Origin: CAYWVO01 sp964461835
GTDB lineage: Bacteria; Zixibacteria; MSB-5A5; WJJR01; JAJRUJ01
Length of the DNA stretch: 64,000 nt
Reading direction: 5' to 3'
Assembly (NCBI GenBank): GCA_964461835.1
Contig: CAYWVO010000016.1
Location: 3,831-67,830 of the forward strand
The notes below the pieces were generated by a model. The model ran no database searches. It worked only from the letters and a program-made list of their open reading frames with translations, and was not told where the DNA came from. Below are positions 1-10,250 of this stretch, piece after piece. Every line of letters begins with the position of its first letter. Position 1 is the first letter of the stretch. A program made the translations under genes and the position numbers.

Positions 1-1
1 T

Positions 2-400
2 GGCCCACCGAGCCGGATTGACTGGTATCTGCTGGGGTCCAAACACTTCGCCAGGAAGGCGGATCCGTCCGATTACGAGTGGGCGATCCTGCTGGATATG
101 GTCGGTGATGCCGACCTGCGGTTGGGACCGGAGGAATACTCCCGGCGCTACGCGCCGGAGCTGATTGACTACGTCTGGTCTCACGCCGAAGAGCTGGGAA
201 TTACGGAATGGGATCGATTCGCGCGATATTCGCTGTTTGACGATCACATTCCCCTGTTGCAGGAGGGAGTCCCGGCGGTTGATGTTATCGATTTTGATTA
301 TCCGTACTGGCACACGCATGAAGATACACCCGACAAGTGCTCTGCAGCGTCACTGGGCAAGGTGGGGAGGGTGATGCAGGTGATCTACTACGATTTGTAA
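2..400 (+). CDS. M28-family metallopeptidase / glutaminyl cyclase-like, C-terminal part
   Basis: The reading frame is open from the window edge, so only about the last 132 residues are present. The segment DHIPLLQEGVPAVDVIDFDYPYWH and the following HTHEDTPDKCS are the C-terminal signature of Zn-dependent M28 aminopeptidases and bacterial glutaminyl-peptide cyclotransferases; the His of YWHTHEDT is a typical zinc ligand. An upstream Asp (LLDMVGDAD) matches another conserved M28 segment. The two activities cannot be told apart from this fragment. The signal peptide and the remaining metal ligands lie outside the window. Confidence 0.8.
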   Translation, partial: GPPSRIDWYLLGSKHFARKADPSDYEWAILLDMVGDADLRLGPEEYSRRYAPELIDYVWSHAEELGITEWDRFARYSLFDDHIPLLQEGVPAVDVIDFDYPYWHTHEDTPDKCSAASLGKVGRVMQVIYYDL

Positions 401-413
401 GTGAGATTGTACC

Positions 414-863
414 ATGACTGATCGCCAGTTTCGCGGTTCACTGGGGTTTACGCCCACGGAGACCCGTATCGTCGCCGTTGTGGCCGCCGTGGTCCTGGTT
501 GCTTCCGGGATTGCCATCGTCCGGCGGGCGATCGAACCGGCGCCACGAGTGGTTCGTCAAACAATTATGCTTGATAACCCTGTGGCAGACACATCATTGA
601 CAACTGCCGATATGCCGACGGAGCGACTCCCGGGGTCTGCGTACGACGCGGATGGGCAACTCGACCTGAATCGAGCTGATTTCGCCGAACTGGTGAAGCT
701 GCCGGGTATTGGTCCGGTGCTGGCCGGGCGGATTATGGAATTTCGCCAACAGCGGGGTCCGTTTCGCGCTGTGGACAGCCTGCTGGCCGTGAACGGGATC
801 GGCCGGAAAAAACTGGCCATGTTGTACGACCTGGTTTTTGTCGCGGGAGACGGGACACCATGA
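414..863 (+). CDS. ComEA-like helix-hairpin-helix protein with membrane anchor
   Basis: 149 residues. A hydrophobic segment at about 17-37 anchors the protein, a linker follows, and residues about 80-145 hold a tandem helix-hairpin-helix (LDLNRADFAELVKLPGIG, then LLAVNGIGRKKL). This is the layout of ComEA and related periplasmic DNA-binding proteins, which bind double-stranded DNA without sequence preference and in competent bacteria pull it through the outer membrane. No comEC or comF is visible here, so a role in transformation is only inferred. The stop overlaps the rsmD start by four bases, suggesting coupled translation. Confidence 0.8.
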   Translation: MTDRQFRGSLGFTPTETRIVAVVAAVVLVASGIAIVRRAIEPAPRVVRQTIMLDNPVADTSLTTADMPTERLPGSAYDADGQLDLNRADFAELVKLPGIGPVLAGRIMEFRQQRGPFRAVDSLLAVNGIGRKKLAMLYDLVFVAGDGTP

Positions 864-1444
864 GAGTAATCGCCGGAGAGTTTAAAGGCCGCAGGTTGAC
901 TACTGTCAAGGGCTTGAAAACACGCCCCATTTTGGACCGCGTCAAGGAAAGCCTGTTTTCCATCCTTACCGCTGACGTGATCGACGCCCGCGTGCTCGAT
1001 TTATATAGCGGTGCCGGCACGATTGGTATTGAGGCCCTCTCCCGCGGGGCCGCCCATGTGATTATGGTGGATATCAGCAATCGGGCGTTCCGTGCCGCCC
1101 GGGAGAATATTGAGCGGCTCAATATCCGGAACCGCGTGGAATTCAGGCAATCAGACGCCAAACGAGCACTCAATGCGCTCAGCGCCGAGGACACCCAGTT
1201 CGATTTGATTTTCTTCGATCCACCGTATTTTGGAGATCACGCCCGTCGGATGTTACCGGTGTTGCGGAAAACGGGTTTGCTGGCCGAAGGTGGGTTGTTG
1301 ATTTATCGCCACCACAAAAAAGAATCAGTCGAACGGGCCGTCGAAGAATGGCATATTTTTCGCCAACATAAGGTTGGCGAGACAATTCTGACATTTTTGC
1401 AGTTGCCGCCTGAACCGGATGATTCTACCATGGAGCCAACGTAA
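860..1444 (+). CDS. rsmD: 16S rRNA (guanine(966)-N2)-methyltransferase RsmD
   Basis: 194 residues, the usual length. It begins MRVIAGEFKGRRL as in the family. The SAM-binding loop DLYSGAGTIGIEAL lies at 47-60 and the catalytic DPPY motif at 120-123. The enzyme methylates N2 of G966 in 16S rRNA on assembled 30S particles. It overlaps the comEA-like gene by four bases and is followed 21 bases later by coaD; rsmD-coaD is a common pair in bacteria. Confidence 0.94.
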   Translation: MRVIAGEFKGRRLTTVKGLKTRPILDRVKESLFSILTADVIDARVLDLYSGAGTIGIEALSRGAAHVIMVDISNRAFRAARENIERLNIRNRVEFRQSDAKRALNALSAEDTQFDLIFFDPPYFGDHARRMLPVLRKTGLLAEGGLLIYRHHKKESVERAVEEWHIFRQHKVGETILTFLQLPPEPDDSTMEPT

Positions 1445-1465
1445 GCAGATCACGACGAGGGTGTC

Positions 1466-1948
1466 ATGGCTCGGAAGGCAATATATCCTGGAACATTTGA
1501 TCCCATAACCAATGGACATGTTGATCTCGTGCGGCGTGCAGTGACGATGTTTGATCAGATCATTGTGGCGGTAGGACATAACCTGCGCAAAAAGCCGCTG
1601 TTTACCACCGACGAGCGCGTGGAGATGGTCCGTGAGAGCCTGGCTGAGTTTGATAACGTTACGGTGGAATCGTTTACCGGCCTGACCGCCCATCTCGCGA
1701 TTGAACACGAGGTGCATGCGATCGTTCGCGGCTTGCGCGCTGTCTCTGACTTCGAGTTTGAATTTCAAATGGCGCTGATGAATCGGCGGCTCGCGCCGGA
1801 GGTCGAAACGGTCTATCTGATGCCCAATGAAAAATATACCTATTTGTCATCACGGATGATTAAGGATGTCTCGCGGCATGGTGGGGATATTTCGCGCTTC
1901 GTGCCGGAGATTGTCGCGAAACGATTGCGCGAAAGACACGGTTGGTGA
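1466..1948 (+). CDS. coaD: phosphopantetheine adenylyltransferase CoaD
   Basis: 160 residues, full length. The nucleotidyltransferase signature PGTFDPITNGH lies at 8-18, with the TxGH motif ending at His18; the second conserved region (SSRMIKDVSRHGGD) is near the C-terminus. CoaD transfers AMP from ATP to 4'-phosphopantetheine, the penultimate step of coenzyme A synthesis. It lies just downstream of rsmD and is the last gene before the ATP synthase operon. Confidence 0.96.
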   Translation: MARKAIYPGTFDPITNGHVDLVRRAVTMFDQIIVAVGHNLRKKPLFTTDERVEMVRESLAEFDNVTVESFTGLTAHLAIEHEVHAIVRGLRAVSDFEFEFQMALMNRRLAPEVETVYLMPNEKYTYLSSRMIKDVSRHGGDISRFVPEIVAKRLRERHGW

Positions 1949-2118
1949 GCGCGAATCCTAGTGGTTAGGTGTCATTTTATGGAGCTTGTTACAAAAAGAA
2001 CTTGACTCAGGCAAAGCTCATTGCCCATTTTGGCGCATTAATGAGCAAGAGCAGGGGTGAATAGATAATCTATTGTGCGGGTTAGGGTTAAAAGGAGTCT
2101 GCAAGCACAAGCGTTGCG

Positions 2119-2349
2119 TTGATTAAGAAAGATGATCAAGCCGGGTGGATGCGGCAGATCGGTCTGTTGACCGGCATTCCCATTCTCCTGGCGGTCGGGC
2201 CAATATTGGGGTATTTCGCGGGCAATTGGTTGGATGGCAAACTTGGTACCGAACCTGTTTTCACAATTATCTTGATCGTGCTGGGATTTATTGCGTCGGG
2301 GAGGGAGACCTACAACCTGATTAGAATTGCTTCGAAGGACCTGGATTAA
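2119..2349 (+). CDS. atpZ: AtpZ/AtpI-family protein heading the ATP synthase operon
   Basis: 76 residues from a TTG start; no ATG or GTG lies between the upstream AAAGGAG (2091-2097) and the conserved WMRQIGLLTGIP segment. The spacing of about 21 bases is long for a Shine-Dalgarno, so initiation may be weak. Two transmembrane helices (about 14-34 and 46-66), joined by GNWLDGKLGTEP, match the small AtpZ/AtpI proteins often found at the head of F-ATPase operons, which have been linked to c-ring assembly or Mg2+ handling. That role is family knowledge. Confidence 0.75.
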   Translation: MIKKDDQAGWMRQIGLLTGIPILLAVGPILGYFAGNWLDGKLGTEPVFTIILIVLGFIASGRETYNLIRIASKDLD

Positions 2350-2379
2350 CAATCGGGTAGCGGGTCAGGTTACCAGTTT

Positions 2380-2799
2380 ATGAAGCCGTTAGATATGGAT
2401 TTCCTCCGTCGAGTCCTGGTGACCTCGTCGGTTCTTGCCATACTTTCATTTTTGTTTATTGCGGTGTATGTCGGCTGGCGTTTCGGCGTCGGGGTACTCT
2501 TCGGCACCGCTTGGTCCGTCGCCAATTTCCATCTCCTGATTCAATTGGTTAAAATCATGGTGGAGGAGGGGCGGATCCGTCATAAACGTGTCGCCCTGCT
2601 GGCGTTGGTCAAGTTCCCGATACTGTACGGCTTGGCCTACCTTGTACTGCGGTTCGCCGAGTTGCCGGCCCTGGCCTTTGTAATCGGATTCGGCGTACCG
2701 TTTTTCGTGATGGTCATGAAAGCTTTGGGGCGCATGTTGAACGACTATCTTTCCAAATCGTCGCCGCATGACTATAACCGGATGATTTCCAGGATATGA
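2380..2799 (+). CDS. atpI: ATP synthase subunit I (AtpI-like) membrane protein
   Basis: 139 residues with four predicted membrane helices and a basic cytoplasmic loop (RIRHKRVALL). Its place between atpZ and atpB, with a four-base ATGA overlap with atpB, supports subunit I, thought to help assemble the c-ring. Sequence conservation in this family is low, so position is much of the evidence. Translational coupling to atpB is likely. Confidence 0.72.
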   Translation: MKPLDMDFLRRVLVTSSVLAILSFLFIAVYVGWRFGVGVLFGTAWSVANFHLLIQLVKIMVEEGRIRHKRVALLALVKFPILYGLAYLVLRFAELPALAFVIGFGVPFFVMVMKALGRMLNDYLSKSSPHDYNRMISRI

Positions 2800-3650
2800 T
2801 AAAATTACTGCACATTGGGATAGCGCTGGTGGCGGAAGCTGCTGAACACGGGGCCGAACACGCCGAGCATGCGGGTGGGGAAGCAGGTGCGCCGCATCTG
2901 CCGAATTTTATCACGTTTTTGTACAAGTGGATGCATGATAACGTTATTATCGAGTTTCTGCACCACTGGGAAAACGTGATCTTTGCGCTCATTACCGGGG
3001 CGTTTATCTCCATCCTGGCCATTGTTTCCACGCGTAAGAAGGCGATGATCCCCAGCGGGCTGCAGAATTTCATGGAAGCCGTGGTCGAGGGATTGGCCAA
3101 TTTCTTCCAGGGGATTCTGGGCAAAGACGCCAAACAGTTCACGCCGTTCTTGGGGACGTTGTTCATCTATATCTGGTGCATGAATATGCTGGGCATGGTG
3201 CCCTTTTTCATGTCGCCGACCGGCGGCTTGGCGGGTGGTTTCAATATCACCCTCTCACTGGCGGTGTGCGTGTTTTTGTATGTGCAATGGGTCGGTGTCC
3301 GCCGGCTGGGATTCGGCGGATATATCCATCACATGATGGGGTCGCCCAAAAACGGCATCCAATGGGCGTTGGTTCCCCTCAACCTGCCTATTCACATCAT
3401 CGGTGAGCTGGCCAAGCCGCTGTCGCTGTCGTTGCGTTTGTTGGGAAATATCACCGGTGAGGATATGCTGCTGGCGGCATTCGCGGTGTTGGGGATCACG
3501 GCGCTGTCGTTTTTGGAAGCCCCGATCGGCCTGCCGTTGCACGCGCCGTTGTTTTTCCTGGCGCTGTTGACCGGGACAATTCAGGCACTGGTGTTTACGT
3601 TGTTGTCGACCATTTATTTTTCCATGATGCTCCCCCACGAGGAGCATTAA
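2796..3650 (+). CDS. atpB: F0F1 ATP synthase subunit a
   Basis: 284 residues. After a first hydrophobic stretch, the N-terminus has a His/Glu/Ala-rich stretch (AEAAEHGAEHAEH) before LPNFITFLYKWMHDN. The hallmark helix ELAKPLSLSLRLLGNITGE carries the essential arginine that exchanges the ion with the c-ring carboxylate. Five or six membrane helices follow the family pattern. Subunit a forms the two half-channels of F0. The gene overlaps atpI by four bases and is followed by atpE after a 56-base gap. Confidence 0.96.
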   Translation: MIKLLHIGIALVAEAAEHGAEHAEHAGGEAGAPHLPNFITFLYKWMHDNVIIEFLHHWENVIFALITGAFISILAIVSTRKKAMIPSGLQNFMEAVVEGLANFFQGILGKDAKQFTPFLGTLFIYIWCMNMLGMVPFFMSPTGGLAGGFNITLSLAVCVFLYVQWVGVRRLGFGGYIHHMMGSPKNGIQWALVPLNLPIHIIGELAKPLSLSLRLLGNITGEDMLLAAFAVLGITALSFLEAPIGLPLHAPLFFLALLTGTIQALVFTLLSTIYFSMMLPHEEH

Positions 3651-3706
3651 TCGGAGTGCAAATTAAGAAACGGTTCTATAAATAAGTTCAACGCGTGGAG
3701 GAAGTA

Positions 3707-3937
3707 ATGGACGTCGGAACCACACTATCATTGGCGTTGCCGTTTGCCGTGGCGATTGCCGCGTTCGGTTCGGGCCTCGGTTTGGGGAAAGCGGTCTCGG
3801 CGGCGATGGAAGCCATGGGCCGGCAGCCGGAAGCCGCGGGGAAGATCCAGGTCGGAATGATTATTGGTTGCGCACTGATTGAAGCGCTGACCATTTACGC
3901 CCTGGTGACCGTGTTCTTGCTGATGGGCAAAATATAA
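3707..3937 (+). CDS. atpE: F0F1 ATP synthase subunit c
   Basis: I place the start at ATG 3707, because GGAGG (3697-3701) is a well-spaced ribosome binding site; an in-frame GTG at 3695 overlaps that site. The product is 76 residues: two helices joined by the polar loop GRQPEAAGKI (38-47). Glu59 in GCALIEALTIYALV is the ion-binding carboxylate. The position occupied by glutamine in Na+-binding c subunits is Leu26, and the residue after Glu59 is Ala rather than Ser/Thr, so a proton-coupled ring is inferred. Confidence 0.95.
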   Translation: MDVGTTLSLALPFAVAIAAFGSGLGLGKAVSAAMEAMGRQPEAAGKIQVGMIIGCALIEALTIYALVTVFLLMGKI

Positions 3938-4001
3938 CAACCCGACCCGCGATTCGGCGAACCGATCATCCTTATGTGCCGTCGCGGGAGGAAGGTCGAA
4001 G

Positions 4002-4487
4002 ATGAATTTCGAGCTGGCACAAATCTTAACCCATATTGTCGGGTTTCTGATTGTCCTGTTCATCCTGAAAAAGTTCGCCTGGGGTCCGCTGTTGCAGTTG
4101 ATGGAGGACCGCAAAGAAAAAATCCGTGCAGACTTCGATGAAGCCGACCAGGCCAAGACTACGGCCGAACAGTTGGTCAGCGATTACGAAGATAAGCTGA
4201 AAAACATTGAAGCCGAGGCACGGCAGAAGATTCAGGAAGCAATCAACGAAGGCCGCCGGGTGGGTGCGGAAATCAAAGAACAAGCACATACGGAAGCTCG
4301 CGGGATCATCGAAAAGGCCAAAGGGGACCTCGCCCGGGATGTCGCCACCGCCCGAGTGCAACTGAAAGAGGATATTGTGGCGATGACACTGGAGGCGACG
4401 CAGCGCATCATGCGCGAGTCTCTGGACGATGAACGTCATCGCCGGCTGATTAATGAATTCATCGATGAGGTGGAGTCTGCCAAATGA
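4002..4487 (+). CDS. atpF: F0F1 ATP synthase subunit b
   Basis: 161 residues. One N-terminal membrane helix (about 6-26, THIVGFLIVLFILKKF) is followed by the conserved WGPLLQLMEDRKEKI and a long charged, Ala/Glu/Lys-rich helix that forms the peripheral stalk. Length and layout match the family. The stop overlaps the atpH start by four bases. Only one b-type gene is present, so the stalk is presumably a homodimer. Confidence 0.94.
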   Translation: MNFELAQILTHIVGFLIVLFILKKFAWGPLLQLMEDRKEKIRADFDEADQAKTTAEQLVSDYEDKLKNIEAEARQKIQEAINEGRRVGAEIKEQAHTEARGIIEKAKGDLARDVATARVQLKEDIVAMTLEATQRIMRESLDDERHRRLINEFIDEVESAK

Positions 4488-5053
4488 TCAGCGCCCGGGT
4501 CGCCAAAAAGTACGGCACCGCTCTCTTCCAGGTTGCTCGGAAGGCCAATCAGATCGAGGAAATCTTCGATGATCTGCGGGGGATTCAGGAGTATGTCCAG
4601 TCCGATGATTCGTTCATCCAATTTATTCGCGCACCGCAAGTACCCGATGCCGACAAGGAGGCCTTAGTCAAGGCCGCCTTTGGCGATCGGGTCTCGCGTC
4701 CGGTGTATGAATTCCTGGTCGTGCTTAATGAGAAACGACGATTACCAATGATTGAGGATATCGTTGAGTACTTCGAGGGCCTCTACCTCGACGAAATCGG
4801 CGTGGTTAAAGCGGTTATTACTACTGCGGTTCCCCTGACCAGCGAATTGTCGGATAAGCTCACGGCGAACCTGGAATCCCTGACCGGCAAAACGGTGCGC
4901 ACGGTCACCAAAGTAGACCCCGGAATCATCGGCGGTGTGGTTGTCATACTGCACAACAAAGTCATTGACCGGAGCATTCGCTACCAAATGCAGCAACTGA
5001 AAGAACGGCTGATGGCTTTGAAAGTGTTTCAGGACGTGGCGCACGTGAGATAG
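4484..5053 (+). CDS. atpH: F0F1 ATP synthase subunit delta
   Basis: 189 residues. It has the family start (ARVAKKYGTALFQVA), a central FLVVLNEKRRLPMIEDIVEYFE segment and the C-terminal VDPGIIGGVVVILHNKVIDRSIRYQMQQL motif. Delta connects the b stalk to the top of the alpha3beta3 head. It overlaps atpF by four bases and is 19 bases upstream of atpA. Confidence 0.94.
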   Translation: MISARVAKKYGTALFQVARKANQIEEIFDDLRGIQEYVQSDDSFIQFIRAPQVPDADKEALVKAAFGDRVSRPVYEFLVVLNEKRRLPMIEDIVEYFEGLYLDEIGVVKAVITTAVPLTSELSDKLTANLESLTGKTVRTVTKVDPGIIGGVVVILHNKVIDRSIRYQMQQLKERLMALKVFQDVAHVR

Positions 5054-5072
5054 TCTTGTTGAGGAGTCGAAC

Positions 5073-6593
5073 ATGGCGTTAAAACCCGAAGAAGTCTCCT
5101 CGGTCATCGCCCAGGAGATTACCAAATATGAATCCAAGCTCCAGATGGAGTCGGTGGGCACGGTACTGCAAGTGGGCGACGGGATTGCCCGCGTCTGGGG
5201 GTTGGAAGATGCGATGATGTCCGAGCTGGTGACCTTTCCCGGCGATATCATGGGACTGATCCTCAACTTGGAAGAGGACAATGTGGGGTGTGCCGTTTTC
5301 GGCTCGGATACGGGAATTAAAGAAGGTGACCCGGTGCGCCGGACCGGCCGCGTTTCCTCCGTCCCCGTGGGTGATGCCCTGATCGGACGGGTGGTCAATC
5401 CTCTGGGGCAACCGCTGGACGGCGGTGGCCCGATTGCCACGGACAAATTGCGGCCATTGGAGCAGATTCCGCCCAGCGTGGTCGAACGGCAGCCGGTGAA
5501 AGAGCCGGTGCAGACCGGGCTGAAAGCGATTGACTCGATGATTCCGATCGGTCGGGGACAGCGTGAGTTGATCATTGGTGACCGGCAGACCGGTAAGACG
5601 GCGATCGTGGTGGACACGATCATCAATCAGAAAAAGACCGACGTCTACTGCATTTACGTCACGATCGGGCAGAAATCCTCGACCGTAGCCCAGGTGGTGG
5701 AGACGCTCAAGCAACATGGAGCCATGGATTATACCACGGTGGTGGTTGCCTCGGCGACCGATCCCGCACCAATGCAATATATTGCACCATACGCCGGCTG
5801 TGCCATTGGTGAGGAATTCTTATACAACGGGCGACACGTCGTGGTCATTTACGATGACTTGACCAAGCAGGCCCAGGCCTATCGGCAGATGTCGTTGTTG
5901 TTGCGGCGCCCACCGGGACGCGAAGCGTATCCCGGGGACGTCTTCTATCTGCACTCCCGCTTGCTGGAACGGGCGGCGAAACTGCGCGATGATCTTGGAG
6001 GCGGTTCTTTAACGGCGCTGCCGATCATCGAAACCCAAGCCGGTGACGTGACTGCCTACATTCCGACCAACGTAATTTCGATTACCGACGGACAGATCTT
6101 CCTGGAAGGCGATTTGTTCTATGCCGGTATTCGCCCGGCGATTAACGTCGGTATTTCGGTCTCGCGTGTGGGTGGGAATGCCCAGACCAGGGCGATGAAA
6201 AAAATCGCCGGTTCCCTGCGGCTGGACCTGGCGCAGTATCGAGAGTTGGCGGCGTTCGCCCAGTTTGGGTCTGACCTGGACGAGGCCACGCAACGGCAAT
6301 TGACCCGCGGCGAGCGCATGGTGGAGATTCTTAAACAGGATCAGTATGTCCCGATGTCCCTTGAAAAACAGGTAATGATTATTTTCGTAGGGACACAGGG
6401 GATTCTGGATGATCTCCCGCTGGAGCATGTCAACGAATTCGAGCAAAAACTATTTGAGTTCATGGAGAAAGAATACCCTGACGTGGGCCATGAGATCGCG
6501 CAGAAGAAGGTACTGGAAGACAGCGTCGCCGACAAGTTGAAAGAAGCGGCGCAGAAGTTCAAAGAACAATTTAAGGCCGACAAGGGGATTTAA
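5073..6593 (+). CDS. atpA: F0F1 ATP synthase subunit alpha
   Basis: 506 residues, standard length. Walker A GDRQTGKT is at 169-176, and the family signature PAINVGISVSRVGG follows later. The N-terminal barrel (about 25-95), the nucleotide-binding core and a helical C-terminal domain are all intact. Alpha holds the non-catalytic nucleotide sites of F1. GAGGAG about eight bases before ATG 5073 is a clear ribosome binding site. Confidence 0.98.
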   Translation: MALKPEEVSSVIAQEITKYESKLQMESVGTVLQVGDGIARVWGLEDAMMSELVTFPGDIMGLILNLEEDNVGCAVFGSDTGIKEGDPVRRTGRVSSVPVGDALIGRVVNPLGQPLDGGGPIATDKLRPLEQIPPSVVERQPVKEPVQTGLKAIDSMIPIGRGQRELIIGDRQTGKTAIVVDTIINQKKTDVYCIYVTIGQKSSTVAQVVETLKQHGAMDYTTVVVASATDPAPMQYIAPYAGCAIGEEFLYNGRHVVVIYDDLTKQAQAYRQMSLLLRRPPGREAYPGDVFYLHSRLLERAAKLRDDLGGGSLTALPIIETQAGDVTAYIPTNVISITDGQIFLEGDLFYAGIRPAINVGISVSRVGGNAQTRAMKKIAGSLRLDLAQYRELAAFAQFGSDLDEATQRQLTRGERMVEILKQDQYVPMSLEKQVMIIFVGTQGILDDLPLEHVNEFEQKLFEFMEKEYPDVGHEIAQKKVLEDSVADKLKEAAQKFKEQFKADKGI

Positions 6594-6632
6594 AGCTGCT
6601 GAAGGTTATCGGCAGATAGGATAAACGGTCGT

Positions 6633-7490
6633 ATGGCCACCTTGCGAGATATCAACCGGCGGATTCGGTCGGTACGCAATACTCGGCAGATCACGCGGGC
6701 AATGGAAATGGTCTCCGCGGCGAAGCTGCGCCGGGCACAGAACCGCGTAGAACGGGCGCGTCCATACACGGATAAAATGAAATTGATTCTCGATAACTTA
6801 TCCGCTGCCTCAGGTACGGTGCGCCATCCGTTTTTTGAAAAACGCGAAGTCAACAACACGACACTGACCGTGGTGACTTCTGATCGCGGGTTCTGCGGAT
6901 CGTTTAATGCCAACCTGCTGCGCCGGGCAGTGAAAATGGTGCAGGAATACGATCCGGGCAGCATTGAGGTTGTTTGCGTGGGGAAAAAGGCGGCTGATTT
7001 CGCGAAAAAACGCAACTGGGACGTCATCTTCTCGCAGACTGACTATGGCGGCAATATGGACTTAGCCCAAGTGCGGCATCTGTCCAATACCCTGACCAAT
7101 CGGTTTCTCAGCGGCGAAACAGATGAGGTGTATCTGCTGTATTCCCGCTTTGAAAGCATGACTCGCCACGTGCCGACTGTTGAACGGTTTCTCAATATCG
7201 AACAACCCGGTGAGGATGTCCGCGGACGCGAGGTGGGCTATATTTTTGAGCCCGATCCGGCAGCGATTTACGACGAATTGATGCCGCGTTACGCGATGAT
7301 GAAGGTGCAGATGGCGCTGGCCGAATCCTTCGCTTCCGAACATGCGGCGCGCATGATTGCGATGAGTGCAGCAACCAAGAACGCCGGCGAGATGATTGAT
7401 CACTTGATTCTGGTGCGCAACAAAGCCCGTCAGGCCGCGATTACCAAAGAATTGTTGGATATCGTCGGTGGGGCCGAGGCGCTGGGATAG
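6633..7490 (+). CDS. atpG: F0F1 ATP synthase subunit gamma
   Basis: 285 residues. The N-terminal helix begins ATLRDINRRIRSVRNTRQITRAMEMVSAAKLRRAQ and the C-terminal helix ends with HLILVRNKARQAAITKELLDIVGGAEAL; together they form the rotating coiled-coil axle of F1. The central Rossmann-like domain contains TVVTSDRGFCGSFNANL. No insertion or missing conserved segment was noticed. Confidence 0.97.
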   Translation: MATLRDINRRIRSVRNTRQITRAMEMVSAAKLRRAQNRVERARPYTDKMKLILDNLSAASGTVRHPFFEKREVNNTTLTVVTSDRGFCGSFNANLLRRAVKMVQEYDPGSIEVVCVGKKAADFAKKRNWDVIFSQTDYGGNMDLAQVRHLSNTLTNRFLSGETDEVYLLYSRFESMTRHVPTVERFLNIEQPGEDVRGREVGYIFEPDPAAIYDELMPRYAMMKVQMALAESFASEHAARMIAMSAATKNAGEMIDHLILVRNKARQAAITKELLDIVGGAEALG

Positions 7491-7523
7491 AAAAAAATAC
7501 TCGGAAATACTGAGAGGGAGTCC

Positions 7524-8941
<1,418 letters not shown>

Positions 8942-8942
<1 letters not shown>

Positions 8943-9364
8943 TGCCCACGTTCTTGCTCTCGATCGTCACGCCGGAACACACCCTGATGGAAGAGGAGGT
9001 CGAATCCATCATGGTCCCGGGGGCGCTGGGATATTTGGGCGTGCTGGCCAACCATGCCCCGCTGATCACACCGATTACGCCTGGCAAACTGGTTGTCCGC
9101 AAGAGTGAAACAACCGAAATAATCATGGCCGTCTCCGGCGGATTCCTGGAGGTTTCGAACAATCGAGCCACCGTCCTGGCCGATGCAGTGGAATACGCCG
9201 ACGAGATTGATATTGAGCGAGCCAAGGCAGCCCTCGAGCGCGCCCGCAGCCGGTTACAGGAGAAGCCCGAGGGGTTTGACATGGATCGGGCCATCGGTTC
9301 GCTGGTGCGAGCGGAGAACCGGTTGAAAATCTATGAGAGCGTCGCGGTCGAGCGCCGTGCATAA
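8942..9364 (+). CDS. atpC: F0F1 ATP synthase subunit epsilon
   Basis: 140 residues. The N-terminal beta-sandwich (TFLLSIVTPEHTLMEEEVESIMVPGALGYLGVLANHAPLIT) is typical of epsilon, and a C-terminal helical hairpin rich in Glu, Arg and Ala (about 88-138) may regulate ATPase activity. It is the last gene of the operon; no intrinsic terminator was recognised behind it. Confidence 0.95.
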
Positions 9365-9367
9365 TCC

Positions 9368-9396
9368 TTGACACGGTTGTCTCTACCTGTTATCCC
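9368..9396 (+). promoter_or_regulatory. possible sigma-70 promoter for the cyclophilin gene
   Basis: A perfect TTGACA (9368-9373) is followed after 17 bases by TATCCC (9391-9396). The -35 match is full, the -10 match poor. It sits in the gap after atpC and 65 bases ahead of the cyclophilin start. Confidence 0.3.
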
Positions 9397-9460
9397 GTCT
9401 TCCGTAGTACACGGGTGAAACGAAATGGTAGATAATCATTGGCGAACACAGGAGTTACGT

Positions 9461-10150
9461 ATGTTCAACAAAACAGTCCCGGTTTTCCTCGTCCTGGCAC
9501 TGCTCGTTGCGCTGGTCATTGGGTGTGGTCAGCAGGAGCAAGCCACGCACGAGGAAACCGCCATGGAAGAGGCCGGAGAACAACCCGAAGAAACTACCCC
9601 GAAATATCCGAGTACCGCCGGACTGACCCACGCCGGGGTGGACTCCGTGGAAATTGAAGAGGGCACCAAGCCGCGAGTTCATATTGAATCGACGTTTGGT
9701 CCTATGACGGTTGAGCTGTGGCCGGACGTTGCGCCGTTGCACTGTAAAAATTTCATTTACCTGACCAAAAATGGCCTGTATGATTCTCTGGCCGTGTTCC
9801 GCTTGATCCCCGACTTTATGTTCCAATCCGGTTGTCATAAGGGTGACGGAACGGGTAACCCCGGTTACACAATTGAGGCGGAATTTAATGATCGGCTACA
9901 CGAGAAAGGCACGCTCTCGATGGCGCGCAGCGCCGATCCCAACTCCGCGGGATCGCAGTTCTTCGTTTGTCTGGCCAGGGTGCCCCATCTGGACGGCCAG
10001 TACACCGCTTTTGGACAAGTGGTTGAGGGCATGGAGGTTCTGGACGAATTCAACGCCGTAGGGGTACAGCCCAACATGGCACGCGGCGGGGAAGAATCCC
10101 AGCCCGTTGAACCGATCTGGATCAAAGTCTCCTTAGAAGAAGAGGAATAA
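9461..10150 (+). CDS. lipoprotein peptidyl-prolyl cis-trans isomerase (cyclophilin type)
   Basis: ATG 9461 is preferred over an in-frame ATG at 9425 because AGGAGT (9450-9455) lies just before it and it starts directly at a lipoprotein signal peptide, with lipobox VIGC and Cys22 as lipidation site. A Glu/Thr-rich linker follows, then a cyclophilin domain from about residue 70 (FGPMTVELWPDVAPLHCKNF, FQSGC, SMARS, GSQFFVCL). It probably accelerates prolyl isomerisation in the periplasm. A terminator directly follows, so it looks monocistronic. Confidence 0.92.
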   Translation: MFNKTVPVFLVLALLVALVIGCGQQEQATHEETAMEEAGEQPEETTPKYPSTAGLTHAGVDSVEIEEGTKPRVHIESTFGPMTVELWPDVAPLHCKNFIYLTKNGLYDSLAVFRLIPDFMFQSGCHKGDGTGNPGYTIEAEFNDRLHEKGTLSMARSADPNSAGSQFFVCLARVPHLDGQYTAFGQVVEGMEVLDEFNAVGVQPNMARGGEESQPVEPIWIKVSLEEEE

Positions 10151-10196
10151 GTGGTTGTTTTCACCATAACTGCGTGAGTACAATCCACGTATATAC

Positions 10197-10223
10197 AGGG
10201 CGGGGTAACAATCCCCGCCCTTT
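10197..10223 (+). terminator. intrinsic terminator after the cyclophilin gene
   Basis: GGGCGGGG (10198-10205) pairs perfectly with CCCCGCCC (10213-10220) across a seven-base loop; the outer A10197-T10221 pair extends it, and TTTGCTTT follows. Confidence 0.85.
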
Positions 10224-10250
10224 GCTTTGGTAAGAAGCTGGTAGAACACT

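Noticed and set aside
2013..2045. TTGACT upstream of the ATP synthase operon
   Set aside because: No acceptable -10 hexamer at 16-18 bases, so no promoter is called there.
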